DNA of 64,000 bases from Dactylosporangium aurantiacum. Its GTDB lineage: Bacteria > Actinomycetota > Actinomycetes > Mycobacteriales > Micromonosporaceae. A model generated the notes under the pieces. That model did no database searches, was not told the DNA's origin, and saw only the letters and a program-made list of their open reading frames with translations. Positions 1 through 8,698 of this stretch are shown one piece after another (within the stretch, counting starts at the first letter, position 1; each line of letters opens with the position of its first letter). Where the stretch lies: contig NZ_JNYJ01000032.1 of NCBI RefSeq assembly GCF_000716715.1, forward strand, positions 30,681-94,680. Reading direction: 5' to 3'. A program made the position numbers and the translations under genes.

Positions 1-170
1 TGGCAGTGCCGCGCCCGGCGTCGTGACAACTCGATTTCATCCTCGTGCCCGACACGGTACATCCCCTTCGCAGCTGTCGTCTGCCGGCGATGGGACAAGA
101 GTCCGACGCCACTGTTTCGCGGTCGGGTTTCGCGGGTCCGGGTGGCTTTCCGGGCGGCTCCCGGCCGTTG

Positions 171-896
171 CTATGCGGCGCCGCCGTTGACGTAGATCGT
201 CTGGCCGTTGACCCAGCGGGCCGGCCCGGCCAGCGACGAGACGACCTCGGCGATGTCCTCCGGGGTGCCCAGGCGCTCCATCGGGTTCATCTTCGCCATG
301 CGCTCGACCGTGGCCTCGTCCTTGCCGTCGAGGAACAGGTCGGTGGCGGTCGGCCCGGGCGCGACGGCGTTGACGGTGACGTCCCGGCCGCGCAGCTCCT
401 TGGCGAGGATCGGGCTGATCGCCTCCACGGCCGCCTTGCTCGCCGCGTATCCGGCGTACGTCGGCAGCGACAGGCGGGTGACCGAGGTGGAGAAGTTGAC
501 GATCGCGCCGCCGCGGCGGACCCGGCGGGCGGCCTCGCGGCCGACGACGAACGTGCCGCGCACGTTGGTGCGGTGCATCCGATCGAGGGCGTCGAGGTCG
601 AGCTCGGCGACCGGGGCGAGCACCATGACGCCGGCCGCGTGCACGACCACGTCGACCCCGCCGAAGCGCTGCTCGGCGGTGTCGAAGAGGGTGGCGACGG
701 CGGCCTCGTCGGCGACGTCGGCGCGCACCGCGACCGCCTGGCCGCCCTTGCCCTCGATCTCGGCCACCACGGCTTCGGCGGCGTCCGAGGCGTGGGCGTA
801 CGCGATGACCACGGCCTGCCCGTCCGCCGCCAGCCGCAGCGCCACGGCCCGCCCGATCCCGCGCGACCCACCGGTGACGACAGCAACCCGGTTCAT
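171..896 (-). CDS. SDR family oxidoreductase (FabG-like)
   Basis: Short-chain dehydrogenase/reductase of 241 residues, the usual length for a classical SDR. Near the N-terminus it has the cofactor motif TGGSRGIG. The catalytic tetrad region shows a serine in FSTSVTRLS followed by YAASK, and the C-terminus ends in the typical NGQTIYVNGG strand. The family catalyses NAD(P)H-dependent carbonyl/alcohol interconversion; the substrate cannot be read from the sequence. It diverges from a TetR gene across an 81-bp gap with a palindromic operator, so it is probably the repressor's target and perhaps a detoxification enzyme. Annotation as 3-oxoacyl-ACP reductase would be only a family-level guess. Confidence 0.9.
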   Translation of the reverse strand: MNRVAVVTGGSRGIGRAVALRLAADGQAVVIAYAHASDAAEAVVAEIEGKGGQAVAVRADVADEAAVATLFDTAEQRFGGVDVVVHAAGVMVLAPVAELDLDALDRMHRTNVRGTFVVGREAARRVRRGGAIVNFSTSVTRLSLPTYAGYAASKAAVEAISPILAKELRGRDVTVNAVAPGPTATDLFLDGKDEATVERMAKMNPMERLGTPEDIAEVVSSLAGPARWVNGQTIYVNGGAA

Positions 897-910
897 GACT
901 ACCTCCTGCG

Positions 911-977
911 TGTTAGCGCCGATAACAATTCGACGTTAGCACTAACTCGCTAACGTGCAAGTGTTAACGTTGTTACC
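911..977. promoter_or_regulatory. Divergent promoter with TetR-type palindrome
   Basis: Between the divergent SDR and TetR genes lies an inverted repeat, CGTTAGC (934-940) and GCTAACG (949-955), with an 8-nt spacer. Related GTTAGC/GTTAAC half-sites occur at 912-917 and 963-968. The stretch is clearly more AT-rich than its surroundings. Symmetry and position between a TetR gene and its neighbour suggest that the repressor binds here and controls both genes; the assignment is inferred. Confidence 0.6.
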
Positions 978-1667
978 GTGACCGCTACCCGCGACCGGAT
1001 CGTCGAAGCCGCCGCGACCCTGCTGAACGAGGGTGGTCGCGAGGCGATCTCCACCCGGGCCGTCAGCGCCGCCGCCGGCGTGCAGGCGCCGACCATCTAC
1101 CGGCTCTTCGGCGACAAGCAGGGGCTCCTCGACGCCGTCGCGAGCCACGGGTTCGTGTCGTACCTGAGTGGCAAGATGTCGCTGGAGCACAGTGAGGACG
1201 CGGTCGAGGACCTGCGGCGGGGCTGGGACCTGCACGTGGCGTTCGGGTTGGCGCACCCCGCCGTCTACACGCTGATCTACGGCGAGCCCCGCCCGGGGGT
1301 CGAGTCGCCGGCGGCGCGGGCCGCGGCCGAGATCCTGGCCGGGCAGGTCCGGCGGATCGCGGCGGCCGGGCGGCTGCGGGTGAGCGAGGAGCGCGCGGCG
1401 CACCTGATCCACGCGGCGGGGTGCGGGCTGACCTTGACGCTGATCGCGCTGCCCCCGCAGCGCCGCGACCCGGCGCTGTCGGTGCTGGCCCGCGAGTCGG
1501 TCCTGGCGGCCGTGACCAGCGACCCGCCGCCGGCCGCGGATGCGCCGGCGGCGGCCTCGGCGGGTCCGGCGGAGGCACTGCGGGCGGTGTTGCCCGAGGT
1601 GACGGTGCTGAGTGACGCCGAGCGGGCCCTGCTCGACGAGTGGCTGACGAGGATCGCCAGGGGCTGA
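978..1667 (+). CDS. TetR/AcrR family transcriptional regulator
   Basis: TetR-type one-component regulator, 229 residues. The N-terminal helix-turn-helix is visible at about residues 25-50 (STRAVSAAAGVQAPTIYRLF), with the typical YRLFGDKQGLLDAV continuation. The rest is a helical ligand-binding domain with no recognisable ligand specificity. The C-terminal third is Ala/Pro-rich (about residues 175-195), a linker-like insertion. The GTG at 978 is the first start after the AT-rich operator region. It diverges from the SDR gene and is likely autoregulated through the 934-955 palindrome. Confidence 0.88.
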   Translation: MTATRDRIVEAAATLLNEGGREAISTRAVSAAAGVQAPTIYRLFGDKQGLLDAVASHGFVSYLSGKMSLEHSEDAVEDLRRGWDLHVAFGLAHPAVYTLIYGEPRPGVESPAARAAAEILAGQVRRIAAAGRLRVSEERAAHLIHAAGCGLTLTLIALPPQRRDPALSVLARESVLAAVTSDPPPAADAPAAASAGPAEALRAVLPEVTVLSDAERALLDEWLTRIARG

Positions 1668-1967
1668 ACACTCGGGACCGCTCTTGCCTGCCTCGCGGTG
1701 GAGGTCGCGGTGTCCGTGCCTTCGACCGTCCACGCCTCGGCTGGCCCGCCGTGGGTCGGCCGGAAGCGTCGCAATGATGGCGGCAGTTTTGTGCAACAAA
1801 CCGACAAGGCGACGACAATTCCGTCCCGTTCGTTGCGTAAATATTTCGCAAGACCTTGTGGAGCGGGGGACGGGGGTCCTAATGTCACCTCACCCTCACC
1901 TCATGGCGCCGCCCCGCCGTAGAGCGTCTCGGGCGTCCGCCCCCCTCCCGAGAGAATCGAGTCATCG
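1668..1967. promoter_or_regulatory. Intergenic region upstream of GH87 glucanase
   Basis: No convincing gene is present in these 300 bases. The middle is AT-rich for this genome and holds a near-palindrome at 1833-1851 (TTGCG, then AAATATTT, then CGCAA), which could be an operator or promoter site for the secreted glucanase downstream. A G-rich stretch (about 1860-1880) follows. I compared it with the ydaO (c-di-AMP) riboswitch because secreted wall-active enzymes in actinobacteria often carry one, but the downstream conserved GGGTGAAT segment is missing. Confidence 0.35.
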
Positions 1968-4010
1968 ATGTCACGGAGCACAGGACCCTTACCGCGGTGG
2001 TCCAGCGGACCGCCGCGGTGGGCCGCGGCGGCGACGGCCGCAGCCGTCGGTCTCGGCGTCGTGGTCACCGGTGCCGCACCGGCCGCCGCGGCCGGGGCAT
2101 CACCAGCGGTGACCCGCGCCGCCCTCGACCCAGCGCTGACCGCGGGCCGCGGCGCCGCCGTCGCGTTCGTCGAGCAGGAGGCCGAGAAGGCCAAGACGAA
2201 CGGCACCGTCATCGGCCCGGACCGCACCGCGTACACGCTGCCGGCGGAGGCGTCCGGGCGCAGCGCGGTCAAGCTGACGCCGGGGCAGTACGTGGAGTTC
2301 ACGCTGCCGAAGTCGGCCAATGCCATCAACGTCCGGTACAGCATTCCCGACGCACCCAACGGCGGTGGCATCACGTCGCCGCTGGATGTGACGGTCAACG
2401 GTGGCAAGAAGACCACGATGACGCTCACGTCGCAGTACTCGTGGCTGTACAACCAGTACCCGTTCTCGAACGACCCGAACGCGGGCCTGCTGCACCCCGA
2501 CTGGTGGATCACCGAGTGCGCGTGCGTGCCGGCCGTCACGACGCCCGCGCCGACGATCACCACGCCGTTCCGGCCGAACCACTTCTACGACGAGCAGCGG
2601 CTGCTGCTGGGGCGTACGTATCAGGCCGGGGACAAGGTGCGGCTGACGGCGCCGGCGAACAGCGCCGCGTGGACCGTCATCGACCTGCTCGACTCCGAGC
2701 TGGTCGGCCCGCCGAAGATCAGCATCATCGCGGCGAACGTGCTGCTGTTCGGGGCGGACCCGACGGGGCGCCGGGACTCGGCCGACGCGATCGACAAGGC
2801 CGTCGCCTTCGCGAAGAAGACGCACCTGAAGGTCTACATCCCGCCGGGCACGTACCAGGTCAACCGCCACATCATCGTCGACAACGTCACGATCGAGGGC
2901 GCCGGGTCCTGGTACACCGTCATCAAGGGCAAGGAGGTCGCGCTCAGCGAGCCGGCCCCCGACAACTCGATCCACACCGGCGTCGGGTTCTACGGCAGGT
3001 ACGCCCAGGACGGCGGCAGCAGCAACGTGCACCTGTCCGGCTTCTCGATCATCGGTGACGTGCGTGAGCGCATCGACACCGACCAGGTCAACGGCATCGG
3101 CGGCGCGCTGAGCAACTCGACCGTCGACGGGCTGTACATCCAGCACACCAAGGTCGGCCTGTGGTTCGACGGCCCGATGACCAACACGAAGATCACCAAC
3201 AACGTGATCGTCGACCAGATCGCCGACGGGCTCAACTTCCACACCGGCGTGACCAACTCGACCGTGTCGAACAACTTCGTGCGCAACTCGGGCGACGACG
3301 GTCTGGCCATGTGGTCGGAGAAGACGGCGAACGCCGGCAACACGTTCGACCACAACACGGTGCAGACGCCGGTCCTCGCCAACGGCATCGCGATCTACGG
3401 CGGCAAGGACACCACGGTGTCCAACAACCTGATCGCCGACCCGATCCGTGAGGGCAGCGCGATCCACATCGGCTCCCGCTTCGGCGCCGAGCCGTTCACC
3501 GGCTACGTGAAGGTCACGGACAACACCACGGTCCGCGCCGGCACGTACGAGCTGAACTGGAACATCGGCCTCGGCGCGATCTGGTTCCTCGCGCTGGAGA
3601 AGAACATCGACGCCGACATCCAGGTCGTCGGGGACCACTTCCTCGACAACACCTACAACGCGATCATGCTGGTCGCCGACTGGCCGGTGAAGGACCTGTA
3701 CTCCATCACCAACGTCCACTTCAAGGACATCCGGGTCGACGGCACCGGCACCTCGGTGCTCAGCGCCCGGGCCGCGGGCTCCGCCACGTTCCAGAACGTG
3801 GACGCCCGCAACGTCGGCGCCGTCGGCATCAACAACTGCGGCACGTTCCACTTCACCCCGGCCGGCTCCGAGTTCTCGGTCGTCGACCTGGGTGGCAACG
3901 ACGGCGGCGGCACCACGGGTCCGTGGCTCGCCCCGTGGGAGCTGCCGAACACCATCACCTGCGACGACCGCCCGCCGGTCGTCGTGCCCCCGGCGCCCGC
4001 GCCGTGGTGA
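1968..4010 (+). CDS. Secreted GH87 alpha-1,3-glucanase (mycodextranase) family protein
   Basis: Secreted parallel beta-helix protein of 680 residues. The N-terminus has a long signal peptide (basic region, hydrophobic stretch at about residues 20-38, cut near AAAAGAS). A beta-sandwich-like part (about 60-240) precedes the helix, which begins at the ADPTGRRDSADAIDKAV motif shared with pectate-lyase-like enzymes. In GH87, three aspartates are catalytic, with 23 and 24 residues between the first and the other two. Here Asp420 (in ADGLNFH) and Asp443-Asp444 (in GDDGLAMW) show exactly this spacing. The likely role is hydrolysis of alpha-1,3-glucan, for example of fungal cell walls or dental-type glucans. 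The discoidin/CBM modules found in larger family members are not evident. A GC hairpin follows the stop. Confidence 0.82.
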   Translation: MSRSTGPLPRWSSGPPRWAAAATAAAVGLGVVVTGAAPAAAAGASPAVTRAALDPALTAGRGAAVAFVEQEAEKAKTNGTVIGPDRTAYTLPAEASGRSAVKLTPGQYVEFTLPKSANAINVRYSIPDAPNGGGITSPLDVTVNGGKKTTMTLTSQYSWLYNQYPFSNDPNAGLLHPDWWITECACVPAVTTPAPTITTPFRPNHFYDEQRLLLGRTYQAGDKVRLTAPANSAAWTVIDLLDSELVGPPKISIIAANVLLFGADPTGRRDSADAIDKAVAFAKKTHLKVYIPPGTYQVNRHIIVDNVTIEGAGSWYTVIKGKEVALSEPAPDNSIHTGVGFYGRYAQDGGSSNVHLSGFSIIGDVRERIDTDQVNGIGGALSNSTVDGLYIQHTKVGLWFDGPMTNTKITNNVIVDQIADGLNFHTGVTNSTVSNNFVRNSGDDGLAMWSEKTANAGNTFDHNTVQTPVLANGIAIYGGKDTTVSNNLIADPIREGSAIHIGSRFGAEPFTGYVKVTDNTTVRAGTYELNWNIGLGAIWFLALEKNIDADIQVVGDHFLDNTYNAIMLVADWPVKDLYSITNVHFKDIRVDGTGTSVLSARAAGSATFQNVDARNVGAVGINNCGTFHFTPAGSEFSVVDLGGNDGGGTTGPWLAPWELPNTITCDDRPPVVVPPAPAPW

Positions 4011-4027
4011 CGGAGCGAGAGTAAGCG

Positions 4028-4058
4028 AGGGGCGGGCGTCCGGAGGGCGCCCGCCCCT
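4028..4058 (+). terminator. GC-rich hairpin terminator after glucanase gene
   Basis: A perfect 11-bp stem (AGGGGCGGGCG, 4028-4038, with its complement at 4048-4058) and a 9-nt loop lies 18 bp after the stop codon. It is followed by only a short T-containing stretch, as is common for actinomycete terminators. Confidence 0.7.
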
Positions 4059-4142
4059 CCTTGTCCGGTGGGGTTTTCACCACCGGCAACCGGCCCGCTG
4101 GCGGCAGTGACCCGCGCCCGCCGATGGCGAAGAGTCGACGCC

Positions 4143-5669
4143 ATGGACATCACCGTTTCCCGTCGCGCGGTCCTCGGCACCGGCGTCGGTCTCAGTGCCG
4201 GCCTCGTCGTCGGCGCACCCGCCGGAGCCGCCGCACCCGCAGCCGCCGGTACGAATGCCGCGGGCGCCACACCCGAGGCCGTCGCGATCGTCGGCTGCAC
4301 CGTCATCGACGTGACCGGCGGGCCGCCCCGCCAGGACATGACGGTCCTCGCCCGCGGCGACCGGATCACCGCGCTCGGCCCGTCGCGCGGCGTCCGCGTC
4401 CCCACCGGCGCCGCGGTCGTCGACGGCCGGGGCCGCTATGTGATCCCCGGCCTCACCGACATGCACGTGCACAGCAGCGGCGTCGACACGCTCGACCCCC
4501 CGCTGTACGTCGTCAACGGCGTCACCACGGTCCGGGAGATGTCGGGGTACCCGACACTGCACGAGTGGCGGCAGCGGGTCACCGACGGCACGCTGCTCGG
4601 GCCGCGGTCGGTGATCGCCAGCCCGCTCATCGACGGCTCGCCGTCGCTGTGGACGGGGCTCGGCGCGCCGTACGTCGAGGTCGCCGACGCCGCGCAGGCC
4701 AGGGCGGCGGTGCGGCAGGTCGCGGCCGACGGCGCCGACTTCGTCAAGGTGTACAGCCGGCTGTCGCGGGAGTCGTTCGCCGCGATCGCGGACGAGTCGG
4801 CCCGGCTGGGGCTGGAGTTCGCCGGGCACTGCCCCGACGACGTGCCGGTCACCGTCGCCGCCGAGCACGGGCAGCGCAGCTTCGAGCACGTCTTCACCAC
4901 CTGGTACGCCACCTCCCGGCACGAGGACGAGATCCGCCGCGAGCTGTCCCGGCTCACCGTCGAGGCCGGCGACTACAACGGCTGGCTGCACCGCGTGCAC
5001 CCGCTGGAGCTGGCCGCCGCCCGCGGCTACGACCCGCGGCGCGCGGCGCGGGTCTTCGCCCGGCTGCGGGCCGCCGACGCCCACCAGACGCCGACGCTGG
5101 CCATGCACCGCGTGCTGGACCTGCCGGGCAGCGTCGACCAGGACGACCCGCGGCTGCGGTACATCCCGGCCGAGGTCCGCGCCGTCTGGGACTTCGCGAT
5201 GCGGGAGATCTACCTCGACGGGCGCACGCCGCGGGAGCAGGCCGAGCACCAGGAGCTGTTCGGGCACCGGGGCCGTTTCGTCGGCGCGCTGCACCGCGCC
5301 GGGGTGCCGCTGCTGGCCGGCACCGACACCGGCACCTCGTACGTGTACCCCGGCTTCAGCCTGCACGACGAGCTCGAGCTGCTGGTGCGGGCCGGGCTGC
5401 CGCCGCTGCGCGCGCTGCAGGCGGCGACCCGGGACCCGGCCCGGTTCCTGGGCCTCGGCTCCGGCACCGTCCGCCAGGGCGCGGCCGCCGACCTCGTGGT
5501 CCTGGACGCCGACCCGCTCGCCGACATCCGCAACACCCGGCACATCCACGCCGTCGTCGTGCGGGGGCAGCTGATCACCGCCGAACGCCGCGACGCGATC
5601 CTCGACGCGGTGGCCGCGGCGGCCGGCACGGCGACGCCGGTCCCGGTCCGCGCCGCGTGCCGTTGCTAG
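4143..5669 (+). CDS. Tat-exported amidohydrolase family protein
   Basis: Metal-dependent amidohydrolase (imidazolonepropionase/prolidase-like) of 508 residues from ATG 4143. This start is preferred over more upstream ones because it places a twin-arginine-like signal (VSRRAVLGTG) at the very N-terminus, followed by a hydrophobic Ala/Gly-rich segment. Metal ligands are visible: His108 and His110 in DMHVH, a candidate carboxylated Lys202 in DFVKVY, a histidine in FAGHCPDD, another in SFEHVF, and Asp395 in AGTDTG. The C-terminus closes with the composite beta domain motif ADLVVLDADPL. The likely role is hydrolysis of a cyclic amide, peptide or xenobiotic outside the membrane; the substrate is unknown. 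Confidence 0.85.
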   Translation: MDITVSRRAVLGTGVGLSAGLVVGAPAGAAAPAAAGTNAAGATPEAVAIVGCTVIDVTGGPPRQDMTVLARGDRITALGPSRGVRVPTGAAVVDGRGRYVIPGLTDMHVHSSGVDTLDPPLYVVNGVTTVREMSGYPTLHEWRQRVTDGTLLGPRSVIASPLIDGSPSLWTGLGAPYVEVADAAQARAAVRQVAADGADFVKVYSRLSRESFAAIADESARLGLEFAGHCPDDVPVTVAAEHGQRSFEHVFTTWYATSRHEDEIRRELSRLTVEAGDYNGWLHRVHPLELAAARGYDPRRAARVFARLRAADAHQTPTLAMHRVLDLPGSVDQDDPRLRYIPAEVRAVWDFAMREIYLDGRTPREQAEHQELFGHRGRFVGALHRAGVPLLAGTDTGTSYVYPGFSLHDELELLVRAGLPPLRALQAATRDPARFLGLGSGTVRQGAAADLVVLDADPLADIRNTRHIHAVVVRGQLITAERRDAILDAVAAAAGTATPVPVRAACRC

Positions 5670-5867
5670 AAGTCCTGCAGCACCGGCGGCTGCTCCGGCG
5701 CCGGCGGCGGGGGCAGGAACAGCAGGCGGTCGGACGGCAGCACATCGGCAGCGGCACCGCAGTGGGAACCGGCAGCATTCCGGCAGTCGGGACGGGCCGG
5801 CGACGCAACGGGGGGTCGCCGTCCCGCTCACCGGCGGCGCCGGCGCGTCAGCGGGCGCGGGCCCGGG

Positions 5868-6848
5868 TCAGCGGGCGGAGGCCCGGGTCAGGCGGTCGCG
5901 CACGGCCAGCCAGTCGTCGCCCTCGGGCGGGGCCTGCGCGAGGATCGTCGTCACGCCGGCGTCGTCGAGGCGGTGCAGGGCGGCGTACAGGTCGGCGGCG
6001 TACTCGAGCGGATCCGCGGACAGCAGCTCCACGTGCGCCCCGGGCGGCGCCGCCGGCAGGTGGGTGAGGACGCCCAGGGTGCCCGGGTCGGCGTCCTCGG
6101 CCCGCTCGGCCAGCACGGCCGGGTCGTCCACCAGGTGCAGCCGGGCCCGGGGCGCGTAGTGGCGGTGGGCGAGCCCGGGCGAGCGGACCCCGGAGGTCGG
6201 GTCGGCACCTGGCCCGGGGTCGCCGGGCAGCGCCAGCGCGCCGACCACGTCGCGGATCGCCCGCAGGCTCAGCGCGCCGGGGCGCAGCAGGCGCGGCGGC
6301 GACACGGTCACGTCGACGACCGTGGACTCGATGCCGAGCCGGCACGGGCCGCCGTCGAGGACCAGCGGCACGTCGGGCAGGCTGCGGATCACGTGCTCGG
6401 CGGTGGTCGGGGAGATGCTCTCGGACCGGTTCGCGCTCGGCGCGGCGAGCGGCAGCCCGCACTCCTCCAGCAGCGCGAGCGCGACCGGGTGCGCGGGGAC
6501 CCGGACCGCGACCGTCGACGGGCCGCCGTTGGCCGGCAGGTGGTGGGCCCGCTCCACGACGAGGCTGAGCGGGCCGGGCCAGAACCGGGCCGCCAGCCGC
6601 CGCGCCGCCTCCGGCCACTCGTGCGCGAGCGCCTCGGCGTCGGCCGCCGACGCCACGTGCACGATCAGCGGGTTCCACGAGGGGCGGCGCTTCAGCCGGT
6701 ACACCTCCGCGACGGCCTTGGCGGAGAAGGCGTGCGCGCCGAGCCCGTACACGGTCTCGGTGGGGAACACGCAGACGGACTCCTGCCGCAGCAGCTCGGC
6801 GGCCCGGCGCAGCCCGGCGGCGTCGGCGGCGACCACCCCGTCAGTCAT
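5868..6848 (-). CDS. L-threonylcarbamoyladenylate synthase (Sua5/YrdC)
   Basis: Makes threonylcarbamoyl-AMP from threonine, bicarbonate and ATP, the first step of t6A modification of ANN-decoding tRNAs. The YrdC domain covers about residues 10-200, with FPTETVYGLGAHA, the KRRPSWNPL substrate motif and the APSANRS signature. A C-terminal Sua5-type domain follows a linker containing SPGLAHRHYAP, so this is the long Sua5 form (326 residues) rather than short TsaC. It lies 10 bp after the FAD monooxygenase gene on the same strand and probably shares its transcript. The proteobacterial tsaC and yeast-type SUA5 names both fit, so I leave the symbol empty. Confidence 0.93.
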   Translation of the reverse strand: MTDGVVAADAAGLRRAAELLRQESVCVFPTETVYGLGAHAFSAKAVAEVYRLKRRPSWNPLIVHVASAADAEALAHEWPEAARRLAARFWPGPLSLVVERAHHLPANGGPSTVAVRVPAHPVALALLEECGLPLAAPSANRSESISPTTAEHVIRSLPDVPLVLDGGPCRLGIESTVVDVTVSPPRLLRPGALSLRAIRDVVGALALPGDPGPGADPTSGVRSPGLAHRHYAPRARLHLVDDPAVLAERAEDADPGTLGVLTHLPAAPPGAHVELLSADPLEYAADLYAALHRLDDAGVTTILAQAPPEGDDWLAVRDRLTRASAR

Positions 6849-6858
6849 GTGCGCAAGG

Positions 6859-8070
6859 TTAGAGGGTGGCCGGGGCCACCGGCGGGCGCAGGTCGACCCC
6901 GTTGAGCATGGCGGCCGGGCCTCCCCCGAACGAGGTGAGCTTCCGCTGCAGGAACCCGGGCAGCCGGGGCAGCAGGCGCATCGCCTGGGCCATCGTCCAC
7001 ACCTGCAGCTCGCTGCGCGGGATCAGGGTCGCCAGCACCGACGGCCCGATGGTCCGGCTGGCCGCGACCGCGTCGGCCATGGCGCGCTCGTACGCCGGGA
7101 ACGCCACCGCGTGGTCGTCACCGGCGGCGGCCAGCTCCGAGGCGAGCACGTACGCCCCGACGACCGCGAGGCTGCTGCCGCCGCCGACCGCCGGCCCGGG
7201 CCCGTAGCCGGCGTCGCCGGCGAGCGTGACCCGGCCGCGCGACCAGGACGGCAGCCGGATCTGGCTGATCCCGTCGAGGTAGAAGTCGTCGGCGGCGTCG
7301 AGGTGCTCCAGCAGTCGCGGCACCTGCCAGCCGAGCCCGGCGCAGACCTCGCGCAGCAGGCGCCGCTGCGCGGCCGGGTCGCGGTGGTCGGGCCGCGGGC
7401 CGCGGAAGAGGATCACGACGCGGACCCGGCCGGGCGTGCGGGTCGGGTAGAGGGCGACGGCCCGGTCGACGGTGTGGTAGCCGAGGACCCGCCCGGCGAG
7501 CCCGACGAAGTCCGGCACGCTGAACACGGCGAGGCCGCCGCCGAGGAAGTGGCTGTAGGCCTCCTCCGGGCCGAACACCAGCCGGCGCACCCCGGAGTGC
7601 AGCCCGTCGGCGCCGACGACCAGGTCGTAGGTGCCCCGGGTCCCGTCGGAGAAGGTCGCGTCCACCCCGCCGTCGTGCTCGCGCAGCCCTTCGATGGTGG
7701 TGCCGAAGGTGTACGTGACGTGCTCGCGGGTCGCCTCGTAAAGGATCTTCGCCAGGTCGCCGCGCATGATCTCGACGTGCCGGTCGGAGACCCCGGCGAG
7801 GAGCTGGGCGGCCTCGATCGTGACGTCCGGGCGGCCCGGCCGGATCAGCGTCATCGTGTCGGTGCTGGTCCGGGCTGCCTCGAGCTGCGGCAGCAGGCCC
7901 ATCCGGTCGATGACCTCGACGGCCGGGCCGAGGATGTCGACCGCCTGCCCGCCGTCGCCGACCCGCAGCTCAGGGGTGCGTTCCACGACGGTGACCCGGT
8001 GCCCGTTGCGGCGCAGCCAGTAGGCGAGGACGGGGCCGGCGACGCTCGCACCGCAGATGAGCACGTGCAT
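6859..8070 (-). CDS. FAD-dependent aromatic-type monooxygenase (TetX/PHBH-like)
   Basis: Group A flavoprotein monooxygenase, 403 residues. The N-terminal dinucleotide motif is CGASVAG with the acidic end VVERTPELR. The DG region is VVGADGLHSGVRR, and the GD motif that binds the FAD ribityl chain is TLAGDAGYGPGPAVGGG. Enzymes of this family hydroxylate aromatic or polyketide-like compounds with NAD(P)H and O2, including the antibiotic-inactivating TetX group; the substrate here is unknown. It diverges from a TetR gene across twin operators, a typical layout for an inducible drug or aromatic-compound inactivating enzyme. The Sua5 gene follows 10 bp downstream. Confidence 0.9.
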   Translation of the reverse strand: MHVLICGASVAGPVLAYWLRRNGHRVTVVERTPELRVGDGGQAVDILGPAVEVIDRMGLLPQLEAARTSTDTMTLIRPGRPDVTIEAAQLLAGVSDRHVEIMRGDLAKILYEATREHVTYTFGTTIEGLREHDGGVDATFSDGTRGTYDLVVGADGLHSGVRRLVFGPEEAYSHFLGGGLAVFSVPDFVGLAGRVLGYHTVDRAVALYPTRTPGRVRVVILFRGPRPDHRDPAAQRRLLREVCAGLGWQVPRLLEHLDAADDFYLDGISQIRLPSWSRGRVTLAGDAGYGPGPAVGGGSSLAVVGAYVLASELAAAGDDHAVAFPAYERAMADAVAASRTIGPSVLATLIPRSELQVWTMAQAMRLLPRLPGFLQRKLTSFGGGPAAMLNGVDLRPPVAPATL

Positions 8071-8090
8071 GACTCCCCCTACGTTGGTTT

Positions 8091-8132
8091 ACTTACCGAT
8101 AGGTAAAGGGAATCACTTACCTTCCGGTAAGT
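8091..8132. promoter_or_regulatory. Twin TetR operator sites between monooxygenase and regulator
   Basis: Two copies of the inverted repeat TTACC-N4-GGTAA are present, at 8093-8106 and 8117-8130. The second is the better one (ACTTACC, 8115-8121; GGTAAGT, 8126-8132). Their centres are exactly 24 bp apart, which would put two bound dimers close to the same face of the helix. They fill the gap between the divergent monooxygenase and TetR genes and probably control both. Confidence 0.75.
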
Positions 8133-8149
8133 AAAGTAGAATGTGACGC

Positions 8150-8698
8150 GTGCCAAGGGTGAGGACCACAGAGACCGCCGACCGCATCCGCGCCGTCGCG
8201 ATGGAGCTGATCGCCGAGAAGGGCGTCGCGCAGGCCAGCCTGCGCGAGATCGCCGAGCGCGTCGGCATCAGCAAGCCCGCGCTGTACTACCACTTCGCCT
8301 CGCGCGAGGACCTGGTCCGCAGCCTGTTCCAGCCGCTGGTCGACGACGTGTCCGCGCTGCTCGACGACCTGGAGTCGGGGCGCTGGCCGGGAGACCTCAC
8401 CGACCGCCGCGCGGTGCTCGGCGCCTACTTCGACGTCACGTACGCCCACCGCGACATCACGAAGATGGTCATGCAGGACCCGAGCGTCCTGGCCGACCTG
8501 AACCTCGCCGCGGCCGTCACCGACTGGGGCCGCCGCCTCACCACCCTGCTGTTCGGCCCGGCGCCGACCCTCGCCCAGCAGACCAGAGCCAGGGTGGCCG
8601 TCGGCGGCCTGGGTGACTGCACGGTGATGTTCACCGGCGTGCCGAAGGAGGAGCTCAAGACGGCCGTCCTCGACGCCGTCTGCGCCACCCTCGGCTAG
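8150..8698 (+). CDS. TetR/AcrR family transcriptional regulator
   Basis: TetR-type repressor of 182 residues. The helix-turn-helix is at about residues 28-48 (ASLREIAERVGISKPALYYH), followed by the FASREDLVRSLF continuation. The C-terminal effector domain shows no recognisable specificity. The GTG at 8150 lies 18 bp downstream of the second operator copy, consistent with autoregulation. It is the probable controller of the divergent FAD monooxygenase. Its 3' end overlaps the convergent glyoxalase-fold gene by 4 bp. Confidence 0.9.
   Translation: MPRVRTTETADRIRAVAMELIAEKGVAQASLREIAERVGISKPALYYHFASREDLVRSLFQPLVDDVSALLDDLESGRWPGDLTDRRAVLGAYFDVTYAHRDITKMVMQDPSVLADLNLAAAVTDWGRRLTTLLFGPAPTLAQQTRARVAVGGLGDCTVMFTGVPKEELKTAVLDAVCATLG

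Noticed and set aside
1860..1967. Possible ydaO/c-di-AMP riboswitch before the secreted glucanase
   Set aside because: A GAGCGGGGGAC-like stretch is there, but the conserved GGGTGAAT part and the second half of the fold are missing.
5670..5867. Short minus-strand frame ending in a Pro-rich sequence (PPPPAPEQPPVLQDF) next to the amidohydrolase stop
   Set aside because: Only about 25 codons from a GTG, no ribosome site and no similarity; it could be the end of a lost gene, but the evidence is too thin.
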